DNA of 64,000 nucleotides from Oegoconia quadripuncta. Its lineage: Eukaryota > Arthropoda > Insecta > Lepidoptera > Autostichidae. Both the position numbers and the translations under genes were made by a program. This document shows positions 54,318 to 61,316 of this stretch, in pieces; the stretch's first letter is position 1, and the number at the start of each line of letters is the position of its first letter. The notes below the pieces were generated by a model that did not search any database, was not told the origin of the DNA, and saw only the letters and a program-made list of their open reading frames with translations. The stretch is taken from NCBI GenBank assembly GCA_949316235.1, contig OX438741.1:19841124-19905123 (forward strand). Direction: 5' to 3'.

Positions 54318-54645
54318 TAATTACATAAAAAAATCAAATATTAAAAAAAAAAAAATTGTTTGTAAAATCTTGAAAATGAAGTACAAAGCGGACGTATCCT
54401 ATAAAGGGTTCTCTTCCAGTCAAGCTAGTTATTTGCCAAAGAGCAAATTGACTGGGCAAATCAATTTTATGACAATTTGGATAAAAATCTATAATTACAT
54501 CCCAGAGCTTAGGATTCTTATTATTGTGGTACTTTGTGCAATGTCATTATTATTTTATAATTTTTATAATGATAATGTTATTTCTAATATTACTTATGGC
54601 CTGCTCTTTGACAAAGCTTTATTATTTTAGCATTGTGCAAATAAA
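54318..54645 (+). mobile_element. Retroelement 3' end (epsilon-like)
   Basis: 'aaagggttctcttccagtc' and 'aagctagttatttgcc', an AT-rich run, then 'gcattgtgcaaataaaacaa' with AAAC repeats. The 113-codon frame 54289-54630 starts inside SINE-A and is spurious. Confidence 0.5.
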
Positions 54646-54775
54646 ACAAAACAAACAAACAAAACAGTTATAACTATTTGTTTTATATAGCGGCGGGTAG
54701 CTTGAACATAATTTTAAACATTACGACACAGAATTAATACCTCATAATATGGATTACACATAATGTCTGTGTGTA

Positions 54776-54875
54776 ATGTAATGTATGTGTCGGAGATGGG
54801 CGAGTTCGGGGGCGTGTGGACGTTGCTAGAGCGACCGGGACGGTGCCAGTCGCGTGGTAAAGGGTGCTCGGACAA
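54776..54875 (+). repeat. rep-N copy
   Basis: 'gtatgtgtcggagatgggc', 'gttgctagagcgaccggga' and 'cggtgccagtcgcg' parallel 29662-29745. Confidence 0.45.
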
Positions 54876-54945
54876 TGGCGACATTATTGCAAGCTCAGTC
54901 TCAGAAGGTCTTTAAATTTTCGATTTTGTTAAAGGTCTTGTCTAT

Positions 54946-55125
54946 TAACTTCAATTAACTAATAAATATCAACTAGTCGACTTGTTAATCAAATTCATCT
55001 AGTCAACCAATAAATATCAACTAGTCAAATTGTCAATGAAATTAATCTAGTCAACTTCAATCAACTAATAAATATCAACTAGTCAAATTGTCAATCAAAT
55101 TCATCTAGTCAACTTTAATCAACAA
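54946..55125 (+). repeat. ~60-bp tandem array, left part
   Basis: Three units built on 'aataaatatcaactagtcaa', 'ttgtcaatcaaattcatcta' and 'gtcaacttcaatcaacta', about 60 bp each with small gaps. Confidence 0.88.
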
Positions 55126-55436
55126 AGTATTCTTTATTGCACTAAAATAACAAACATAACACAGAGATAAATAAAAAAAAGGGAACAGGACAATTTGGCG
55201 GCCTTATCACTAAAAGTGATCTCTTCCACGCAAGCTTTGGGTTAGGAAGCATTACGCACATGTTAAGTAGATAGCGTGTGCGATAATTTTAATACAATAA
55301 ATAAAATACTTATTTAAATACATACGTTATACCAACATACATACATAATATCTATAAAAATAATAAATATAATATATACCTATATTTATATTAATACTAA
55401 ATAGAATAGTACTTAACTAAGTACACAGTAATTAAT
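55126..55436 (-). mobile_element. Retroelement 3' end inserted in the tandem array
   Basis: 'aagtattctttattgcact' (AATAAAG complement), 'ggcggccttatcactaaaag' and 'tgatctcttccacgcaagc' form a minus-strand LINE 3' UTR of the epsilon-like group. The array resumes immediately after it. Confidence 0.65.
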
Positions 55437-55500
55437 GGGAGTAATAAACATCAACTAGTCAAATTATCAATCAATATCCAGTCAACTTCAATCAATTAAT
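55437..55500 (+). repeat. ~60-bp tandem array, right part
   Basis: 'aataaacatcaactagtcaa', 'attatcaatcaatatcc' and 'agtcaacttcaatcaatta' are one more unit beyond the insertion. Confidence 0.85.
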
Positions 55501-56123
55501 GTAATTAATGCGAAAGTTTAAATGTTTGTCTTGTTGCTCAATGACGATACGAATAAACGAATTGGGTACAATAAAATAGCCAGGAAGAGGACATACATTT
55601 AATCAATATTACGGTGAGTAGTTCACTTGGAATAAACAAATTACACATATGAACGAATTCAACGCGTGGAAAGCCACGGGTAAATACTAGTTATGTATTC
55701 TATAAAGGAACAAACCTAGCTTGACAGAAAATGATTTCAAATTAAACACTGCTCTGACAGTTAAAAGAGCATTTAAATCTTTGTAACCTACCCCAGTATT
55801 TTTCTTACACTCAGTTCAAACGGCTTTGAAACCGTCCCGGTGGCTTTGATAAATACAGTTTCAATTTAAACTTTATAAAAATAAGCATTAGATCTAAATT
55901 CGTCAGTTAATTTATTCCCTTTGAGCCGAGCAGTAATTAATGAAGCGGTAATTGGAAACGATGACGTAAAATTAAGGGATTATATTTTTGCTTGCTGTAT
56001 TTTAATGGTTCCAAGGTTTTTGGTTTATATATTCATTACTAGCGATATTTTTCAGGTTTCTTTTATATAGGCCTATAATTATACAATAAAACATTTTCTA
56101 TAAAACCGTCGGTGATACGACTT
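55501..56123. other. No gene recognised
   Basis: AT-rich, no shared repeat or coding frame. Confidence 0.35.
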
Positions 56124-56352
56124 GACTACCGGTCGGTGTAGTGGATATCAGCGAAACCAACGGTTCGTTCGAATCCCGCGAGGAGTAAATGTTTGTGTGA
56201 TGAATACGAACTTTTAGTCCCGAGTCATGGATGTTTATATAAATATTTATGTATGTTTATCCGTTATCTAGTATCCATAGCACAAGCTTTGCTAAGTTTG
56301 GGACTAGATGATTGGTGTAAGTCTCCGAAATATTTATTTTTATTTATTTTAT
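56124..56352 (+). mobile_element. SINE-C, near full length
   Basis: Box A 'gtcggtgtagtggatatc', and a box B region ('cggttcgttcgaatcccg') with the first part shortened. Body: 'gagtcatggatgtttatata', 'ttatctagtatccatagca', 'agtttgggactagatgatt' and a TTTA tail. Confidence 0.88.
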
Positions 56353-56544
56353 TTATACTGTTATACCAAGTAACTGACATCAGTTGTTATTCGCAATGCT
56401 TAGTTTGCAATGTTCGTATCGTAAGTTCAAAATTTGTAAAACATTTTTCATCCACTTTCTGGTATTTGATTGAGCCGATATTTGTTTATCCTTATGTTAT
56501 GTTTGTTATTGTTGTACAATAAAGAATATTTAGTTTGTTGTTTG
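56353..56544. other. Linker
   Basis: Ends in 'gttgtacaataaagaatatt' (56510-56530), another polyadenylation-signal-like retroelement terminus. Confidence 0.35.
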
Positions 56545-56605
56545 GTTCTTAACCATGTTTGATGAAAACCGGTTCAGCCATTTGAAATTTTTGGGATGAA
56601 ATCAT
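56545..56605 (+). repeat. rep-M fragment
   Basis: 'ttcttaaccatgtttgatga' and 'aaaccggttcagccatttg' match 57580-57620 and 12225-12260. Confidence 0.5.
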
Positions 56606-56611
56606 TGGTGT

Positions 56612-56707
56612 TGCGGGTGTCCATGGGCGGCGGTGATTGCTTTCCATCAGGTGACCCGCATGCTCGTTTGCCGCCCTCTCATATAAAAAAAAAAAAAAAA
56701 AAAAAAA
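56612..56707 (+). mobile_element. LINE 3' end (zeta type)
   Basis: 'gtccatgggcggcggtgatt', 'gctttccatcaggtgacccg' and 'catgctcgtttgccgccctc', then 'tcatat' and A23. The clearest of three such ends. Confidence 0.72.
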
Positions 56708-57509
56708 TAGTCTTACGGGGATTTTCAATTTTTTTTTAATATTGAAGATTAAACTTGGGAACAGGTTCTTAGCCAATTTGATGGAATATAATCATTTCAT
56801 TTTAAATTTCAATTTTATTTATGTTTATTCTCAGTTTTTCTGTCAATCGTGACTTTGGCAGAATCATAGTTAAACATGATAGAGCCATGAAACCTCCACG
56901 AAAAGTGAGATAATTTTTTTCAATCACATCTATTGATTTATCATAACAATTTATTCAAGCGACGTAAGACTGAAACTGTATTATTTATATGTCACAGTTA
57001 TTTTCCCGCCACTTCCCGATGCATCCATTGATATTCCGAATTCAAACACAAATCGAACATAAATTGTCTCGTTTTGAAATCCGTGCATACGAGGCCGACA
57101 TGACGTTCCGTTCCACCCTTGAGCGCGTTTACGAGCTCTGAATACGACAGTCTCAGAGTTCAGACAAGTGTCTATGCACTGGTGTACGGACATGACAACT
57201 AGAGATGCGGTAAATTATACGGGATATGGAGTTTAACTATTTTTTATTTTCATATTTATTTATATAAGAGACAAACAGTCTTACAAATGTTTTGGCTACA
57301 ATAATTTGTTACCTATGGACTTATAGTTTCCCTAATTAATTACTTATATAACTAAGCATTTCCAAACAAAATGCCTTACCTATATTAGGTAACTATATCT
57401 CTAAGCCCTGCAGGGGAAAAGAAATTGTGATATTTAGTATCGGTTTTTGAGACCCGAGCGCCATAAACATTCGAATCCCATAATATGTAAGTTTATTTGA
57501 AAAAAGTAC
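56708..57509. other. No gene recognised
   Basis: The GC-richer patch 57000-57190 gives a 70-codon minus frame (57193-56981) with no recognisable domain; old repeat or chance. Confidence 0.35.
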
Positions 57510-57647
57510 GTACGGGTGTTATAGTATTTGATGGCGTTGTTTATATATATGTTAAAAACTATAAACGAAGGGACAAGTTACAAGCCATGTTTGATGAAAA
57601 TCGGTTACGCCGTTTCGCAGATATTTAGCTTTTACATATATATATAA
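57510..57647 (+). repeat. rep-M fragment
   Basis: 'gtatttgatggcgttg', 'acgaagggacaagttacaag', 'gatgaaaatcggttacgccg' and 'agcttttacatatat' as in 12215-12295. Confidence 0.5.
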
Positions 57648-57785
57648 AGTTATGCTTGTTTCCCATAGGGGTAGGCAGAGACCACAGACTTTCATCACAC
57701 ACAAACATTTACCGCTCGCGGGGTTCGAACCCGCAACCGTCGGTTTCGCAGACAGGGTCACAATCCACAACACCAATCGGTCGTC
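57648..57785. mobile_element. rep-D start joined to inverted SINE-C head
   Basis: 57648-57690 is the rep-D opening ('cttgtttcccataggggtag', 'gcagagaccacagact'). It switches to a minus-strand SINE-C head ('tcatcacacacaaacattta', box B complement 'ggggttcgaacccgc', box A complement 'cacaacaccaatcgg'), ending at 57785. Confidence 0.65.
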
Positions 57786-58147
57786 GTTTAAATAATAATT
57801 CATAATTCGTAGCACAATATTCTACCATTCACAATTTCAAAAATAGGACGTTTGCCAATTTTTAATATTTGCATTGGATATTTGCGAGTGGTTGGGAATT
57901 AAAAAATCCCTTCCCGTCAGATAAATGCCATAATAACAACCCTAGTTCTCCGAAACTATGTGAACAATGGGCACGAACTCAAGGGTAAACGCTTAGCCAA
58001 CAAGCACAGGAATTCAACATAAACATAATTAGAAAGGTACCTAAGTGAAGATTAATTCAAATTTGTGTCAATAGATGTCTCTGGTTTGAATTATTTGAAT
58101 GAAAACATTTGAATTACGATGACACGAAGAGGAACCATTAGACGTAC
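57786..58147. other. No gene recognised
   Basis: No frame, no repeat match. Confidence 0.35.
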
Positions 58148-58316
58148 GCTGCTTGGCGGCAGATTTCGATAAGATGGTGGTAGCTACCCAGGCGGACATT
58201 TAAAATGCCCTACCACCAACCAAACCGAGTACTTAAACATGTACCCCGCTGGGGATTGAACCCGCGACCTCCGAATCGTAAACCCAATGTTGTTTACATT
58301 GAGCCACGGATGCGTT
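58148..58316 (-). mobile_element. SINE-A 5' half
   Basis: From 'gctgcttggcggcagatttc' to 'gagccacggatgcgtt'. The tail half is missing, so on the minus strand the element is 3'-truncated, which is unusual for target-primed insertion and implies later deletion. Confidence 0.87.
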
Positions 58317-59146
58317 AATTTAGATTCCGATGTTTTAAAGTGCTGCAAATAGTTTTGTGTTACTCAGTATTAAAACGGATCATGCTAGCCACTGAAAATC
58401 GAGTTAACGATTGTAGATCTTTAGCACGAACTGTTTGCAATATTTTAAAATATCGGAAACTAAATCAACACAGTTTGACATTCTTGTTTTTCTTTGCTAA
58501 GGGCTGTGTTTATGAGTTAAATAATTATTTACATGAATAGCAGCACCGCCGACTGTCATTTCGTGGGGTGTAATTTCAATATTCAGTTAAAAGTTTTTTT
58601 TATCATTATGTCCATTGGAGCTGGCTTTGATGGATGTAAAGAAAAGAAAACGTCGAATATGGAATCCCGTATCTTTGTCCATATTCATTAAAAAATATGC
58701 TTCGAGATAATCTCCTCTAGTTTTCATATGATTTAAGACATTTTGGCGTATTCTTTTTTACCGAAGGTTGCTTTTTTATTTTTTTGAATTTCCAAGATCC
58801 GCTTTCACCATCTGGCAGAACTTGACAATGCGCCTTTTGACATCCCATATTATATTCCCTTATTCTCAATATTAGCGAAGTTTTGTCAATGACCTTTCCT
58901 AGAACTCGGTACAACATTTCCAATACTGAAAAGGTCATTAAACCCGATTGAAATGGTGTTTAAATCAGAGATTTCCTATTACTAACGTAATAAAGACTTT
59001 TTTATTTACACGCAGCTTGTGAGAAATGAATATAAGACGGCAAGGCAACTTTTAAAAATTTATCGTCGCTGGTGTTAAAAAATAAAAGAAATGGAGTGTA
59101 AACTGAGGTTCTGTATAAAATCTTTTCAATTTGTTACTTATCTCTA
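58317..59146. other. No gene recognised
   Basis: Frames 58340-58540 and 58717-58938 show no domain. Nothing shared with other parts. Confidence 0.35.
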
Positions 59147-59629
59147 TATTCTTTTAAATCCGTCTTATATGTATGTAGATATGAGCTACAAATATTACAA
59201 GGCTTTGTTTTCAACTTCGTGACGATAGCACGCTATGGATAGGCACAATTGTAGCCACAGACGTAAAACGGTCTTTTTTTGGATAGAACGCTATCCACGG
59301 TCGATTTAATGGACGCGGATACAACCGTTTACAAAAAATACTGGTTGGTTGATTTGGTATAATGCCACAAAGAACCATTTGTATATTTGTATGTTTTCAA
59401 TTCGTTATTATATAAATGGTTCTTTGTGCCATCATACCAAACCAACTAACCATTATTTTTTGGATACAGTTGTATCCACGTCCATTAAATCGACCGTGGA
59501 TAGCGTTCTATCCAAAAAAGACCGTCTTACGTCTGTGGCGACAATTGTGCCTATCCATAGCGTGCTATCGTCACGCAGTTGAAAACAAAGCCTTCTAACA
59601 TTTGCAGCTCACATATAAGATGGATTTAA
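59147..59629. mobile_element. FB-MITE copy 1: near-complete palindrome
   Basis: Left arm 59147-59380 and right arm 59414-59629 are reverse complements along most of their length around a 33-nt loop (59381-59413). Landmarks: 'ggctttgttttcaacttcg' vs 'gttgaaaacaaagcc'; 'tggatagaacgctatccac' vs 'gtggatagcgttctatcca'; 'gccacaaagaaccattt' vs 'aaatggttctttgtgcc'. Outer ends: 'cttttaaatccgtcttatat' and 'atataagatggatttaa'. The frames at 59349-59598 are by-products. It is long enough to form a stable stem if transcribed. Confidence 0.9.
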
Positions 59630-59740
59630 CCTTTAGGCGGACGCGAACACCGATCGGTGTCCAAAATACTTTTATACCTTCAACACGCGCGAACTCCGAT
59701 CGGTGTCGGCGGTACACCCGACTTTCAACTCTCAATTGTA
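59630..59740 (+). mobile_element. Probable piggyBac-like terminus
   Basis: Begins exactly after a TTAA (59626-59629) with 'cctttaggcggacgcgaa' and has two subterminal copies of a 'gcgaac(a/t)ccgatcggtgtc' motif (59641-59660 and 59689-59706). The first contains the perfect palindrome ACACCGATCGGTGT. TTAA targets and CC(C)TTT-type ends are piggyBac hallmarks. No transposase and no opposite end are visible, so this is a fragment of unknown length. Confidence 0.4.
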
Positions 59741-60093
59741 ATGATTATAGAGTTCCAATTCCTTTGGACTGTGTTTGAACTTTATCTCTATTAAATTCCG
59801 CATCCAATAATGTGCGCCATGTCATGTTAGCTATGATATTTAGTCTGTATTTGCGAAAATATTTTTTTTCTCTTTGGGTGGGAGTATAGGCATAGAATTC
59901 CAACTACTGTTTTTTTATTAGAACAGGCTTAGGAACCTGCCATAGAGCTTCCAATTCTCATAACAATTTATTGAATTACCCGTTTTTTTTTAAGAAAAAC
60001 ATGAAATAAATCTGTACTTTCCGTAAAAATACCAATTATATCGTGGATATAGGTATACCTACATATTACAACTCGTAACATTTTTCTGAGTTT
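59741..60093. other. No gene recognised, possibly interior of the TTAA element
   Basis: AT-rich with two 'attccaattc/cttccaattc' words. No coding frame. Confidence 0.3.
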
Positions 60094-60432
60094 CTGATAC
60101 AACTGTATCCAAAAAATAATGGTTAGTTGGTTTGGTATAATGCCACAAAGAACCATTTGTATATTTGTATCTTTTCAATTCGTTATTATATAAATGGTTC
60201 TTTGTGCCATCATACCAAACCAACTAAACATTATTTTTTGGATACAGTTGTATCCACGTCCATTAAATCGACCGTGGATAGCGTTCTATCCAAAAAAAGA
60301 CCGTTTTACGTCTGTGGCTACAATTGTGCCTATCCATACCGTGCTATCGTCACGAAGTTGAAAACAAAGCCTTGTAATATTTGTAGCTCATATCTACATA
60401 CATATAAGATGGATTTAAAAGAATAAGAGGAA
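60094..60432. mobile_element. FB-MITE copy 2, left arm truncated
   Basis: Starts inside the left arm at 'tgatacaactgtatccaaaa' and continues through the loop and the whole right arm to 'catataagatggatttaaaa' and 'gaata'. The right end is intact here, giving the terminus lost to the TTAA insertion in copy 1. Frames at 59968-60426 are by-products. Confidence 0.88.
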
Positions 60433-60684
60433 TAACTGGAGTACAGATAAGAGCACTCAATAACACAAAATATCGCACACGCGACTTCGAAAGACTTCCA
60501 CAAAACTTTGTTCCGGTAGACGGAACTCTGACAAAACCTCTAATTTCTTATTTTAGCTGACTTGCAGAAATGAGATACAGGTTTACAATTCGTTAGGTAT
60601 CGAGTTTATTTTTCTTTATAATCCGATTACTCAAAGATTCAGTGACGGATTTGCCAGATTATTTTTTTTTTTTAATAATAGAAG
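60433..60684. other. No gene recognised
   Basis: A T11-T12 run with 'aataatag' (60660-60682) adjoins the proposed LTR edge. Confidence 0.35.
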
Positions 60685-61254
60685 TGTTGGGGCACGAAGT
60701 GCCTGAATTTATTTGAATTTTGAATAATAGTTTAGCTTGAAGAGCTTTTAGGTAGGAATTTAAAAGGGATTATGAAATGAATTGTTTTATTTTTATATTT
60801 AACAAATTAATTATATTTCGACTTAAATTACAAATAAATTACATTAATTGACAAGTTGAAGACAAAGCGGCAAGAGTGAGTGGTGAAAGATAGGACAGTC
60901 AAGAAAGGAAAGAAGGAAAAAGAGGTCTTCGTTTGCTTGTGCAGTGGATTTTATACTTTGATGAAGCGCCATCTGGTGGGTCTCGTGTGCGACGTGAAGG
61001 TAACGCAATAACTTCATCAATCAAATCTGCTTTCTTAAGTGACCTGGGGTCGAGCGGTGGAGTTTCCAACTCATTTCGATAGATGGCAGCTGCGTCAACA
61101 TCTCGGCGGGCCTTGAGAGCATCGGCTATCAATAAGTTGAAGTGTATTCTCCAGCACATTCGATGCCATTCACCAGCAAAATTATGCAATTTATCAGCAG
61201 AATTGATGCAATTTATCAGCTGAAATGATACGATTCATCAGCAGAATTGATAAC
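60685..61254 (-). mobile_element. Proposed BEL/Pao 3' LTR
   Basis: Downstream of pol on the same strand: a TATAAAA box (60955-60949), AATAAA signals near 60790 and 60711, and a CCCCAACA end at 60692-60685 whose mirror start TGTTATC lies at 61254. Size (about 570 bp) is plausible for an LTR. There is no clear polypurine tract upstream and the other LTR is outside the window, so both edges are provisional. The 96-codon frame 61189-60899 lies in U3 and is not counted as a gene. Confidence 0.5.
60949..60955 (-). promoter_or_regulatory. TATA box in BEL LTR U3
   Basis: TATAAAA on the minus strand preceded by 'catcaaag', about 300 bp from the proposed LTR start and 165 bp before the nearest AATAAA. 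The order fits U3-R. Confidence 0.45.
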
Positions 61255-61316
61255 ATTCATCAGCTGAAATGATACTATTCATCAGCAGAATTGGTAAAAT
61301 TCATCAGCTGATTTTC
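61161..61316. repeat. 22-bp tandem array at the end of BEL pol
   Basis: About seven units of 'atNNNattcatcagcagaatt' type, alternating cagcagaattg and cagctgaaatg (a 44-bp higher-order period). The array covers the last ~14 codons of pol, its stop (61275-61277) and the start of the proposed LTR. Confidence 0.9.

Noticed and set aside
54289..54630. 113-codon plus-strand frame
   Set aside because: Starts inside SINE-A, crosses an A run and continues in a retroelement tail.
56981..57193. 70-codon minus frame in a GC-richer patch
   Set aside because: No domain, and the patch shows no paired exon.
60899..61189. 96-codon minus frame downstream of BEL pol
   Set aside because: Lies in the proposed U3 region, contains the TATA box and tandem repeat, and has no domain. 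More likely LTR sequence than a gene.
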